This document shows positions 1-8,351 of a stretch of 64,000 nucleotides of DNA, in pieces. Origin of the DNA: Planctomycetota bacterium (GTDB lineage: Bacteria; Planctomycetota; Planctomycetia; Pirellulales; Pirellulaceae); contig VGZA01000024.1 of NCBI GenBank assembly GCA_016872775.1, forward strand, positions 1 through 64,000. The letters run 5' to 3'. A program made the position numbers and the translations under genes. The notes beneath the pieces are model-generated. The model was not told the origin of the DNA. It worked only from the letters and a program-made list of their open reading frames with translations, and made no database searches. The first letter of the stretch is position 1. Every line of letters starts with the position of its first letter.

Positions 1-41
1 ACGATCAGCGCGCGACGCTGTGTAGCAAAGAACGTAACGAT

Positions 42-60
42 CCCCCGGGCGAGCCGGGGG
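42..60. terminator. GC-rich hairpin downstream of the phosphatase gene
   Basis: A perfect 7-bp inverted repeat (CCCCCGG, loop GCGAG, CCGGGGG) lies about 30 bases past the stop of the minus-strand phosphatase gene. On that strand no run of T follows it, so it is at best an imperfect intrinsic terminator. It could equally be a REP-like dispersed hairpin. The rest of positions 1-91 shows no gene. Confidence 0.4.
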
Positions 61-91
61 CATTCAAGTAGAGACCGCTGGCGCTGTCCAG

Positions 92-1471
92 CTAGGGAGT
101 GGCGTTCGATCGCAGGCGCTCTGGGATGGCGGGGGCACGTTCTATGAACTCGTTGATGTCGCCTGGGCGCTTGCGCAGTTCGAAGGAATCGTAGAGTTCG
201 CCGTTCGCCATTTTTGCCTCGTACAATAAGTGCGTCGGGTGGACGTGGATGATCTGGTAGAGCTGCGTGTCTTCGGCGATCCGTTGCGTGAAAGGATATC
301 GCTCCGCTCCGTACGCCTTGGGGCCGCTCACGGAAACAACGTAGACGGTTCCACTGTCGATGCTGCGTTTGTTCAGACCACTGGCGACATTGATTTCGCG
401 CGTCGGCCTGGATCGGGCATACGTATGGTCGTGACCGGTTAGCACCAGATCGACGCGATACTTGTCGAAGACCGATTTCCACTCCGAACGCACGCGGGGA
501 TTATCGCGGCTCTTGGCGGCGGAAAAAATCGGATGGTGGAACGCGATCACCGTCCAGGTGCTAGGATTATTGCGTAGTTGAACTTCCAGCCACTCCGCCT
601 GTTCCACCAGCTTCTCGTTGGAGTTCAGGCAGATGATCCGTGCGCCTTGATAATCCAGCGAATAGCAGGTTTCGTCGAGTCCCGCGATCGCGGAAGGGGA
701 GAGCGTAAACTGTGCCCGCCAATGAGGGCTCACACTCGCCGGCAGCTTGTCGTTCTTTGGGTCCTTGGTGTACTCGTGATTCCCCACCGCCGGGACACTC
801 GGGACCATCGCATTCATCCATCCCCCGGCCTGAAACCACTCGCCCCATTCGGCATCTTTTCGAGAGTTGTTCACCAGGTCGCCGGCGTGAATCATGAATC
901 GAGCCCGCGGCGCATCCGAGTAGGCCTCGCGAATCACGCGCGACCAGTGCCGCTTGATGTCATTCTGAGCGTCTCCGAAATAGATGAACGAAAAAGGTTC
1001 GGGTTCGCAACTCGCCGAGCGGAAATGAATCCACTCCGACCATACTTCGCCATCCCCGACGCGATAAATGTACTTGGTCGCCGGCGTCAATCCTTGGAAC
1101 GTGACGGAATGATAGTGCGCGGTGCCTAAATCCGAATCCAGCCGCTCCGTGGCTGCCGGAAACCGCAACGCTTTCTTCTCAAACAGCGATCCGCCCTCCG
1201 CAATCGTCAGTTCCGCGACCGCCCGTTCCACCGAGGAATCGGTTCGCCAGTTCACTGCCTGGGACGTCGAGGGATCGCCATTCCAGGTAAGAATAATGCG
1301 ATCGGGCGTGCGGCCGGGTCGATGCAGGTCCTTTTCATCCGGCAGCGGGCGCGGCTTCGCTTCGGCCGGCTTTGGTGTTTCCGGCAGGCCCTGCGACGCG
1401 ACCCGTTCATGGGCCACCGCGACGTGCAGGGCGGCAAACAGCGTGCAAACGAATATGCGAGTACTATTCAT
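92..1471 (-). CDS. Purple acid phosphatase-like metallophosphoesterase, secreted
   Basis: Predicted exported dinuclear-metal phosphoesterase of 459 aa. The frame is open further upstream, but the ATG at 1471 is chosen because it starts a good signal peptide (MNSTRIFVCTLFAALHVAVA). Residues about 55-155 look like the fibronectin-III-like N-terminal domain of purple acid phosphatases (PDRIILTWNGDPSTSQAVNW). The catalytic part shows the metallophosphoesterase ligand blocks in order: YFGDAQND, HAGDLVNN, VGNHEY, FHHPIF and TGHDHTYAR. Members of the family hydrolyse phosphomonoesters outside the cytoplasm; the substrate here is unknown. It is divergent from the sialidase-like gene. The C-terminus lacks any membrane anchor. 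Confidence 0.88.
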   Translation of the reverse strand: MNSTRIFVCTLFAALHVAVAHERVASQGLPETPKPAEAKPRPLPDEKDLHRPGRTPDRIILTWNGDPSTSQAVNWRTDSSVERAVAELTIAEGGSLFEKKALRFPAATERLDSDLGTAHYHSVTFQGLTPATKYIYRVGDGEVWSEWIHFRSASCEPEPFSFIYFGDAQNDIKRHWSRVIREAYSDAPRARFMIHAGDLVNNSRKDAEWGEWFQAGGWMNAMVPSVPAVGNHEYTKDPKNDKLPASVSPHWRAQFTLSPSAIAGLDETCYSLDYQGARIICLNSNEKLVEQAEWLEVQLRNNPSTWTVIAFHHPIFSAAKSRDNPRVRSEWKSVFDKYRVDLVLTGHDHTYARSRPTREINVASGLNKRSIDSGTVYVVSVSGPKAYGAERYPFTQRIAEDTQLYQIIHVHPTHLLYEAKMANGELYDSFELRKRPGDINEFIERAPAIPERLRSNATP

Positions 1472-1704
1472 GCGGGTTCGGAATGGCAGATCCAAGAGGG
1501 CAGGGCAGGGGGACGGGTCAGGGACAGGGCAGGTCGATGGCAACGGAGTCGGAGCGAAGTTGCGGGTACGGGGCCGTCGCTCGAAGTTCGGCCGCGAAGG
1601 TCGGAAGCAGGAACGGACAATCCACGTTTCAGGCTAGTCGTCTTTCGTTCCCAAAACAAGCAGTCAAGTTGCTACAATGGGCCCGAAGCCAAGAGAGCCA
1701 GATC
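1472..1704. other. Divergent intergenic region with G-rich low-complexity stretch
   Basis: This gap separates the divergent phosphatase and sialidase-like genes and must hold both promoters, though no clear -35/-10 pair is visible. Positions about 1496-1540 are an imperfect G-rich repeat built from GGGCA/GGGAC words, similar in style to the heptad repeats elsewhere in the window. Confidence 0.5.
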
Positions 1705-2862
1705 ATGAACCCCGTCACGATTGCGTTGGCCAGCCTGTTTGTCAGTTCCGCACCCGTTTTTGAATCGGAACTGATTTTTCCGCTGCACGCGCAGCACAAC
1801 CATGCGCCGGGCATCGTCGAATGTCCCAACGGCGACCTGCTGGTATCGTGGTATCGCGGTTCGGGCGAACGATCCGCCGACGATGTGGCGGTCTACGGGG
1901 CGCGACGCCGCCAAGGCGATCCGAATTGGAGCGAGCCGTTTCTGATGGCCGATCGGCCCGGCTTCCCCGACTGCAACACGGCGATGATCGTCGATCGCCA
2001 GAACCGGCTTTGGCTCTTTTGGCCGACGATCCTGGCCAACACCTGGGAATCGTGCCTCACGAACTACCAGATTTCCTCGGACTTCCAGCGCGGGTTGGCC
2101 CCCAACTGGGATTCCCAAGGGCTGCTGCTGCTGCGTCCCGACGATTTCCAGAAGGAAGCCCTCGCCCTGCTTGATGACTACCTGGAATCGTTGCCCGCCA
2201 TCGCACGGGTTGGCCGCGAAAAGGCGATCGACGAGATTCGACAGAAGCTCGGCAACAAGCTGTTCCAGCGGCTCGGCTGGCAGCCGCGATGCAAACCGAC
2301 AATCCTCCCCAACGGCCGCATTCTGTTGCCGCTCTACAGCGATACTTTCTCCATTTCCATCATGGCGATCAGCGATGACGACGGTCGAACCTGGTTCGCC
2401 AGCAAACCGCTGATCGGTTTCGGGAACATCCAGCCGGCCGTGCTCCGCCGTGATGACGGAACGCTGGTAGCCTACATGCGCGAGAACGGATCGACCCGAC
2501 GCGTGCGTGTCGCCGAATCCAGCGACGATGGCGTGTCCTGGGGCCGCGTCGGAACCGTTGACGAACTGCCCAACCCCGGCTCGGGCCTCGACGGGATTCG
2601 ACTGAACAACGGGCACTGGCTGCTGGTTCTCAACGACACGGAGTCAGGCCGCCGTCGCCTCGCGGTGCGACTCTCGACCGATGAAGGAAAAACCTGGCCC
2701 ACCGTACGGTACCTGGAAGATGCACCGCAGGGTGCGTACCACTATCCGGCGGTGACCCAATCATCGGACGGTCGGATCCACGTCGTCTACAGCTACTTTG
2801 TCGAGCAAGGAAAGAGCATGAAACACGCGGCGTTCAACGAAGCCTGGACGAGAGAAGGGTGA
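1705..2862 (+). CDS. Sialidase-like exo-glycosidase (BNR/Asp-box propeller)
   Basis: Protein of 385 aa with a short hydrophobic N-terminus (MNPVTIALASLFVSSAPVF), probably a signal peptide. Three Asp-box motifs are visible (SDDDGRTW, SSDDGVSW and STDEGKTW), typical of six-bladed sialidase propellers. The early block HNHAPGIVECPNGDLLVSWY matches the family region around the first catalytic arginine/aspartate. Planctomycetes carry many such 'exo-alpha-sialidase' proteins, and real substrates are mostly unknown, so sialic acid cleavage is not implied. The frame is open upstream to 1372, but the ATG at 1705 gives the signal peptide. The stop codon lies inside the first unit of the downstream heptad repeat. 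Confidence 0.85.
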   Translation: MNPVTIALASLFVSSAPVFESELIFPLHAQHNHAPGIVECPNGDLLVSWYRGSGERSADDVAVYGARRRQGDPNWSEPFLMADRPGFPDCNTAMIVDRQNRLWLFWPTILANTWESCLTNYQISSDFQRGLAPNWDSQGLLLLRPDDFQKEALALLDDYLESLPAIARVGREKAIDEIRQKLGNKLFQRLGWQPRCKPTILPNGRILLPLYSDTFSISIMAISDDDGRTWFASKPLIGFGNIQPAVLRRDDGTLVAYMRENGSTRRVRVAESSDDGVSWGRVGTVDELPNPGSGLDGIRLNNGHWLLVLNDTESGRRRLAVRLSTDEGKTWPTVRYLEDAPQGAYHYPAVTQSSDGRIHVVYSYFVEQGKSMKHAAFNEAWTREG

Positions 2863-2937
2863 AGGGTGAAGGGTGAAGAGTGAAGGGTGAAGAGTGAAGG
2901 GTGAAGAGTGAAGGGTGAAGAGTGAAGGGTGAAGGGT
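2854..2937. repeat. Heptad tandem repeat, 12 units of GAAGGGT/GAAGAGT
   Basis: Twelve consecutive 7-bp units, GAAGGGT with a G-to-A variant (GAAGAGT) at units 4, 6, 8 and 10. The first unit includes the TGA stop of the sialidase-like gene, and a degenerate GAAGG/AGAGG tail continues toward the next gene. Because 7 is not a multiple of 3, repeat expansion shifts frames, which creates open frames through the repeat on both strands that are unlikely to be genes. Confidence 0.95.
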
Positions 2938-2998
2938 GAAGGAAGAGGGACGAAAGAAGAGAGAAGTCAGAAGAGAGCAGAGTGAAGAAAGGCCGCAG

Positions 2999-4333
2999 AT
3001 GATGGGTAACTTTAGGGCGATGGTGATTGGACTTGTGGTGGGGTTTTTGATTCAGGGGGATCGGGCGACGGTTGGGGAAGACTGGCCGCAGTGGATGGGG
3101 CCTCGCCGGGATAGCCATTGGAACGAAACGGGATTGATCGAGAAGTTCGCGCCCCAGGGCCCGAAGATCAAGTGGCGCGCGCCGATCGCACTGGGATATG
3201 CGGGTCCGGCGGTGTCGCAAGGGCGAGTGTTTGTCATGGACTACGAACACCAGTCCGGAGAAATCGCCAACAATCCCGGCGGACGGTCGGAATTGGAGGG
3301 CAAGGAACGCGTGATTTGCCTTGATGGGGCGACGGGCAAACCGTTGTGGAAACACGAATACACTCGAAAATACGCGTTGTCGTACGCGTCAGGACCCCGT
3401 TGCACACCGACGGTGGAGGGCGACCGGGTTTACGCACTGGGTGCGGAAGGCAACTTCTGGTGCTTGAGCGCCAAGGACGGCAAAGTGCTCTGGAGCAAGG
3501 ATTTTGGCAAGGAGTACAAACAGGAAACACCGTTGTGGGGCTATTGCGCTCATCCGCTGGTCGACGACAAGAATGTCTACTGCGTCGTGGGAGGCGAGGG
3601 CTGTGTGGCGGTGGCGTTCGACAAGCTGTCGGGCAAGGAGATCTGGCGTGCTCTTTCGGCGCCGGAACCAGGCTATTGTCCACCCACCTTCATTGAGCAT
3701 GGCGGCAAACGCCAGTTGTTGATCTGGCATCCGGAGTCGTTGAACAGTCTTGATCCGCGGACAGGTACGCCGTTCTGGTCGGTCCCGGTCCAGCCGGCGT
3801 ACCGGATGTCGATTACCGCTCCGCGCAAGTCCGGTGACTTTCTGTATGTCAGCGGAATCGGGTCGGTGGCGCTGCTGCTGAAGCTCAACGGGACCCAGCC
3901 TGGCGCGGAGATCGAATGGAAGTCGGATGGTCAGAACGCGGTCTACTGTGCCAACGCGACCCCGCTGATCGACGAGGGCGTAATTTATGGCGCCGATTGC
4001 CAGGTTGGCTGCCTGATGGCGGTGCGGCTGGAGGACGGCAAGCGGCTCTGGCAGACGTTCGCGCCGACCAGCGGCAGCGAACGTCGTGTTTCGCACGGTA
4101 CGGCACATCTTGTGAAGAACGGGGATCGCTATTTTATCTTCAGCGAAACGGGCGATCTGATCATTGCCCGTCTGACGCCGAAGGGCTACGACGAGATTTC
4201 GCGGGCGCACGTGGTCGATCCGACGGCGGAGTGTTTCGGGCGCAACGTGGTATGGGCCCATCCGGCGTTCGCGCAGCGCTGCGCATTTGTGCGGAACGAC
4301 AAGGAGATTGTCTGCGTCGATCTGGCTCGTTGA
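2999..4333 (+). CDS. PQQ-like beta-propeller repeat protein, secreted
   Basis: Protein of 444 aa. The ATG at 2999 (or 3002) begins a signal-type N-terminus (MMGNFRAMVIGLVVGFLIQG); an upstream in-frame start at 2936 would add a highly charged segment derived from repeat-like DNA and is rejected. After it comes DWPQWMGPRRDSHWNE, the opening blade motif of planctomycete PQQ-binding-like WD40 proteins. Repeated blades with GDRVYALGAEGNFWCLSAKD-type strands follow (DGATGKPLWKHEY, DKLSGKEIW, DPRTGTPFW, LEDGKRLWQ). The family is structurally related to quinoprotein dehydrogenases, but the dehydrogenase active-site residues cannot be confirmed here, so a structural or sugar-binding role is as likely as catalysis. 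It ends 8 bases before the convergent MFS gene. Confidence 0.85.
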   Translation: MMGNFRAMVIGLVVGFLIQGDRATVGEDWPQWMGPRRDSHWNETGLIEKFAPQGPKIKWRAPIALGYAGPAVSQGRVFVMDYEHQSGEIANNPGGRSELEGKERVICLDGATGKPLWKHEYTRKYALSYASGPRCTPTVEGDRVYALGAEGNFWCLSAKDGKVLWSKDFGKEYKQETPLWGYCAHPLVDDKNVYCVVGGEGCVAVAFDKLSGKEIWRALSAPEPGYCPPTFIEHGGKRQLLIWHPESLNSLDPRTGTPFWSVPVQPAYRMSITAPRKSGDFLYVSGIGSVALLLKLNGTQPGAEIEWKSDGQNAVYCANATPLIDEGVIYGADCQVGCLMAVRLEDGKRLWQTFAPTSGSERRVSHGTAHLVKNGDRYFIFSETGDLIIARLTPKGYDEISRAHVVDPTAECFGRNVVWAHPAFAQRCAFVRNDKEIVCVDLAR

Positions 4334-4341
4334 GCGCGTCG

Positions 4342-5886
4342 CTATTCTTCCTGCATGTCGATTCCGGGGTCGGGCAGCACGAACGACGCCACGATTGCCA
4401 CCAGATAGACGATCGTGGCGATTCCTGCCGCGACGTAGGCGATTTTCGCCGGTCCGGCCTCGATCGGGACCCAGGGCTGTTTGGCGAGCGTCGTGGTTAA
4501 CCAGGCCATGGAGGTGCCGATCATTCGTCCGCCGATGTTGTGTGCGAAGCTCTCACCCGTGCCTCGCAAATGGACGGGATAGACCGTTGGCAGGTAGTTG
4601 CCCCAGAAGCTGTATTGGCCGACGGTTACCATTCCCGCCAGGAAGATCCCGACGTAAAGGAGTGTCAAGCTGTTGACCGCGGTGTAGGCGAACACCGCGG
4701 GCATGATGATCAGGCCGGGAAGCAGGAACAGCCGAATGAGCGATCGACGGCTGAGGATAAAGATCGTCAGAACGGCAAACAATCCTCGGCCGGTCAATCC
4801 TCCGATTTCCTGGACCGAGGTGACATTCGCCGCGGCGCGCTGCTGGATCGGCCCGGCGATCTTGCGTTCCTCGACGGCCAGCCGGTCGCTGATCGCCTTT
4901 TCCGGTTTGCCCTGCATCTCCTGGCGAATTTCCTCGCGGCGGGCCTCCGGTAGTTTTTCGGCAATGGCCGCTTTGATTTGCGACTTCACCTCGGGGAGCC
5001 CCGGCACGATCTGGGGGACCTGCTGGATCGCTCCGAATGCCGCGCCAAAGCTGCAGGCCACCATGATCGTGGTGACAACCGTCGTGCGCAACAATTCCGG
5101 AGCGAACAGTTCGGTAAATCTTGGCCGCCGCAACTGCCCGGCCGCTTTCTTCTGGGCCCAGATCGGTGACTCCGGGAGAAACGGACGAATTACAATCAGC
5201 GGGATCGCCGGCAGCAGGCCCGACATCAGCGTATAACGCCATGCCTCGTGCACCCCCTTGATCTCACCCAGGCCGATCCAGTCCGGAAGTACGATCGCCG
5301 GCAGTGACTCGCCGTACTTGATGGCAATCGCGTTGGCGAGCGCGACCAGCAATCCTCCGATCGAGGAAAAGAATTGGGTGATTCCCAGCACTTTTTCGCG
5401 TTGCTTGTGGTCCGGAAACAGCTCCGCCAGCCAGGCCACTGCCGCGACAAACTCCACACAGACCCCGATGAATACCAGGCAGCGCATGACCAGCAGCATC
5501 CAGATCGAGGTGCTGAATCCGGCCACGAATGCCGAAATGGCGTAGAGCAGAATGGAAAACGTAAGGACCCGCCGGCGGCCGAGCAGGTCGGTGAGGTAGC
5601 CGCCGAGCATTCCGAAAATACCGCCCGCGAAGGCGGGAACAAAAAACAACCAGCGAATCCACTCCAGAGATTCCGGGGAACCTGGACGATGACCCTCCAA
5701 TTCCTGAATCGCCGTGGGGAAGACCAACGGCCCCATCAGCAATTCATAGATATCGAACGCAAAACCGATGGCGGCGATGATACAGATCAACCACTGCGTG
5801 CCGGTGAGGCGAGGAACTGGGGGAACGTCGAGTGGCGAGGGGCGATTCGAGTCGTACGAGGAGGATCCGGACATGGGTTGGCTCAC
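4342..5886 (-). CDS. MFS transporter with large cytoplasmic insertion
   Basis: Integral membrane protein of 514 aa of the major facilitator superfamily. The loop 2-3 signature is seen as GGYLTDLLGRRRVLTF, and about 12 hydrophobic helices can be counted. Between roughly residues 280 and 360 there is an unusual charged insertion (SQIKAAIAEKLPEARREEIR and onward, with alternating K/E/R) rather than the usual short loop between helices 7 and 8. It is the last gene of a minus-strand row with the cyclase, prenyl synthase and UbiC-like genes, starting only 30 bases after the UbiC-like stop. Export of the locus product is therefore plausible but not shown. Substrate specificity cannot be read from the sequence. 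Confidence 0.85.
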   Translation of the reverse strand: MSQPMSGSSSYDSNRPSPLDVPPVPRLTGTQWLICIIAAIGFAFDIYELLMGPLVFPTAIQELEGHRPGSPESLEWIRWLFFVPAFAGGIFGMLGGYLTDLLGRRRVLTFSILLYAISAFVAGFSTSIWMLLVMRCLVFIGVCVEFVAAVAWLAELFPDHKQREKVLGITQFFSSIGGLLVALANAIAIKYGESLPAIVLPDWIGLGEIKGVHEAWRYTLMSGLLPAIPLIVIRPFLPESPIWAQKKAAGQLRRPRFTELFAPELLRTTVVTTIMVACSFGAAFGAIQQVPQIVPGLPEVKSQIKAAIAEKLPEARREEIRQEMQGKPEKAISDRLAVEERKIAGPIQQRAAANVTSVQEIGGLTGRGLFAVLTIFILSRRSLIRLFLLPGLIIMPAVFAYTAVNSLTLLYVGIFLAGMVTVGQYSFWGNYLPTVYPVHLRGTGESFAHNIGGRMIGTSMAWLTTTLAKQPWVPIEAGPAKIAYVAAGIATIVYLVAIVASFVLPDPGIDMQEE

Positions 5887-5916
5887 TTCATGGATAATCG
5901 AGTCCCGCCGCGTCTT

Positions 5917-6480
5917 TCAGGTGGCGGGTTGGAATTCGCGGGACGATCGAGGTTCGGTGTGGGGGACTATTTCCAGCAACTCGACCGCGGGCAGGCCGTT
6001 GCAGTAAATCAGAGCGGTACGGCCAAAGCAAGTCGCGTCGGTTCGCGGCGCGAACAATCGCTGCAATTCCGGACCGGGGGCAATTCGCCAGAGCGATAAC
6101 AGGCGTACCGTCCGCAGCACATTGTGCTGGATCAGGATCCGCCCCAGGGGTGCCGATTGGCTTTCAATCTCGCGACGGACGTCGTCACCCAGGAAGCCGA
6201 CATTCAATCGCACCAGTCCAAACTGCACAATCTGGTGATCGGAACTGCGGGCAAGAACGATTTTGCGAGCGTAATGGGTGGGAGTCACATGTGTTGCCAG
6301 GACCTGCACGTCGACGGGCGCTCCGTGAAAAGATTCCATGGCGACGGTCATGTGCTCGCCGTGGGCAAGCAACTGCCGCTCGGCCATTGGCAGGGCCGAT
6401 GCGTCGACTTCCACGAATTCGCCGAGCTCCGCCGGAGCCGCATAAAACAGATCGATCAGCACTCGCAGATCGGGACTCAT
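5917..6480 (-). CDS. Chorismate-pyruvate-lyase-like protein (UbiC/DUF98 type)
   Basis: Cytoplasmic protein of 187 aa. The order of motifs fits the UbiC/DUF98 fold: ERQLLAHGEHMTVAMESFHG near residue 35, then YARKIVLAR, VQFGLVRLN, SAPLGRILIQHNVLR and near the end CFGRTALIYCNGLPAVELLE. Known members remove pyruvate from chorismate to give 4-hydroxybenzoate, the head group for prenylated aromatics. The ATG overlaps the stop of the prenyl synthase gene by 4 bp (ATGA), so the two are probably translationally coupled. No UbiA-type aromatic prenyltransferase is in the window, so the use of any 4-hydroxybenzoate is unknown. The family call is by motif and moderately sure. Confidence 0.68.
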   Translation of the reverse strand: MSPDLRVLIDLFYAAPAELGEFVEVDASALPMAERQLLAHGEHMTVAMESFHGAPVDVQVLATHVTPTHYARKIVLARSSDHQIVQFGLVRLNVGFLGDDVRREIESQSAPLGRILIQHNVLRTVRLLSLWRIAPGPELQRLFAPRTDATCFGRTALIYCNGLPAVELLEIVPHTEPRSSREFQPAT

Positions 6481-8351
6481 GTCGCCGCTTGGGGTGTGCC
6501 AAGCATGACCAGGCCGCTGGGATGGGGGGGCACTGCCGGCGGCGTCTCTTCGGACGGGTGCGGGCGCTCCAGGACCGTATCGACCAGATACATCAGCAAT
6601 CGCCGCAGCGCATCGGACTGCAGCTTGCCGGCGATTTCCTCCGCGCGCTCCTGGTGCTTATCGATCAGCCGCATCGCCTTGTCGAACACCCCCGCCTCTT
6701 CGTACAACGCTCGGACGCCCGCGATACGTTCCGAGGCGGGCTGGGCCTCCGCGGCGACCAGTTGCAGCAAACGCGTCTGTTTTTCCGGAGCCAAGGCTTC
6801 CAGAGCCAGTGCCCACAGGATCGTGGGTCTGCCACCCAGAATGTCGCCGCCCATCGCCAGTTTGTTGTTGTCGTCACCCTGCCAGTCTTTCAGGTCATTC
6901 AAGATCTGGAAAGCGACGCCCAGATTTCGGGCGAATTGTCGCAGCGGATCGCGCAGTTCACCCACGGGGCCGGCCAGCCGGCTGCCGGAGATCAACGCCG
7001 CCTCGAACGCCGGCGCGGTCTTCAGCGCGTAAATCTTCAGCGCGTCCAGCGGCGTCAGGCGCTTGTCGCCCGAATCGCGCCAGAGCAGTTCCGCACCTTG
7101 GCCCTCGGAAAGTCGCAGGTGAGCGTCGGCCAGCCCGTCCAGAATATCGGCAACGGTTTCCGCCGACAGGGTCTTGATGTCGCGACTGACGAGTCGATAT
7201 CCCATGCCGATCATGTAGTCGCCGACGTTGATCGCCGTCGACAAACCATAGCGACGGTGCAATGTTTCTTCGCCGTATCGGAACCGGTCATCGTCCTCGA
7301 TATCGTCGTGGACCAGCGAGGCCTTGTGGAAGGCCTCGATCGACATCGCGGTGCGGCGGATGGCGTCGGGGTACCCGGCGACAATTTCGGCGCCTCGCGA
7401 GGTCGTGCCGTGCCCCCCCGAGAGCGCGTCGTAAGTAGCGAGCGTAATAAACGGCCTCGCGTATTTGCCGCCTTTGCTGAGAAAGTCGTAAGCGATCGAT
7501 TCGGTTCCCGCGACCGGATCGAGCTTTTCCCCGGCGGCGATCGTATCTTGCAGGCGGCGCTGACCCCGGATGCGGGGCGCGATACGTTCGATCTCCTCCG
7601 GCTTGAACAACGAATTCGCCGCTCGTAACAAATGGACGTAGGTTCGGGTCGAGGCGACGGCGGCCCGCGGTTCGACGCGGATCATTTCGCTCACCCAGTC
7701 CTCGTCGACCGACGTATTGCGGCAATCGCTGGAAAGGAGCGGAATTGCCATGCAAGGTATTCCCGCCAGCAGGATCTTGTCGATCGCTTTCTCCAGGACG
7801 TTCAGGCAGGCGACGCCGACGATGGCGTCGACATAGCCGCTGACGATGATTTTCAGTACGATCGGCGAACCTTCCGCGACCAGTACCTTGTAGCCCATGT
7901 TTTCAGCCATCGCCCGGAAGTCGGCGATACTGCAGGCACCACATTTTTTGCAGTCGAGGCCGTAATCGTCGTAGTCGGCCGGGCAGCCTTCCGCGTGCTT
8001 CAGGCAATGGGGCAGCAGGAACAGGCGACGGGAAGGCGAGGTCGCGGCCACCTGATCCCGCCAGAACTCCGAAGCCAGTACGACCATCATCCAGCCGAGG
8101 TATCCTTCGGGTTGCCCGGCGTCGGCGAGAATCCGGCGGGTAATCGCCTCCATCTCGTCCTTGTTCAGACTGTGGGCCTTGTCGAGCTTCGCAGCTACCG
8201 TCGCGCAATCGGCTCGCAATTTCTCGCGAAGTTCCTTGGTGGGTGGGACCAGTTTCAGGTGGGAAGTCTGCCGCCTGCGTGATTTCCGCCCCCCTTCGGG
8301 GGCTTGAATCGACGGGTCATCGGAAAGATGCGTCGCCGGTGCCGTGATCAA
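6477..8351 (-). CDS. DUF116-polyprenyl synthetase fusion protein
   Basis: Two-domain protein of 624 aa. Residues about 60-230 match DUF116, with clustered cysteines in LPHCLKHAEGCPADYDDYG, DCKKCGAC, VGVACLN and SSDCRNTSVD that suggest a metal or Fe-S site. Residues about 270-600 are a trans-type isoprenyl diphosphate synthase: GGKYARP for the diphosphate site, the first Asp-rich motif LVHDDIEDDDRFRYG near residue 350, and a second motif LNDLKDWQGDD near 487 in which the first Asp is Asn. The enzyme should condense isopentenyl diphosphate with an allylic diphosphate; chain length is not predictable. It overlaps its neighbours on both sides by 4 bp. The fusion is the notable point, because the DUF116 domain has no assigned biochemical role. 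Confidence 0.85.
   Translation of the reverse strand: MITAPATHLSDDPSIQAPEGGRKSRRRQTSHLKLVPPTKELREKLRADCATVAAKLDKAHSLNKDEMEAITRRILADAGQPEGYLGWMMVVLASEFWRDQVAATSPSRRLFLLPHCLKHAEGCPADYDDYGLDCKKCGACSIADFRAMAENMGYKVLVAEGSPIVLKIIVSGYVDAIVGVACLNVLEKAIDKILLAGIPCMAIPLLSSDCRNTSVDEDWVSEMIRVEPRAAVASTRTYVHLLRAANSLFKPEEIERIAPRIRGQRRLQDTIAAGEKLDPVAGTESIAYDFLSKGGKYARPFITLATYDALSGGHGTTSRGAEIVAGYPDAIRRTAMSIEAFHKASLVHDDIEDDDRFRYGEETLHRRYGLSTAINVGDYMIGMGYRLVSRDIKTLSAETVADILDGLADAHLRLSEGQGAELLWRDSGDKRLTPLDALKIYALKTAPAFEAALISGSRLAGPVGELRDPLRQFARNLGVAFQILNDLKDWQGDDNNKLAMGGDILGGRPTILWALALEALAPEKQTRLLQLVAAEAQPASERIAGVRALYEEAGVFDKAMRLIDKHQERAEEIAGKLQSDALRRLLMYLVDTVLERPHPSEETPPAVPPHPSGLVMLGTPQAAT

Noticed and set aside
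2936-2998. Upstream start for the PQQ propeller protein
   Set aside because: The extension is a charged Lys/Arg/Glu stretch from repeat-derived DNA and would block the signal peptide.
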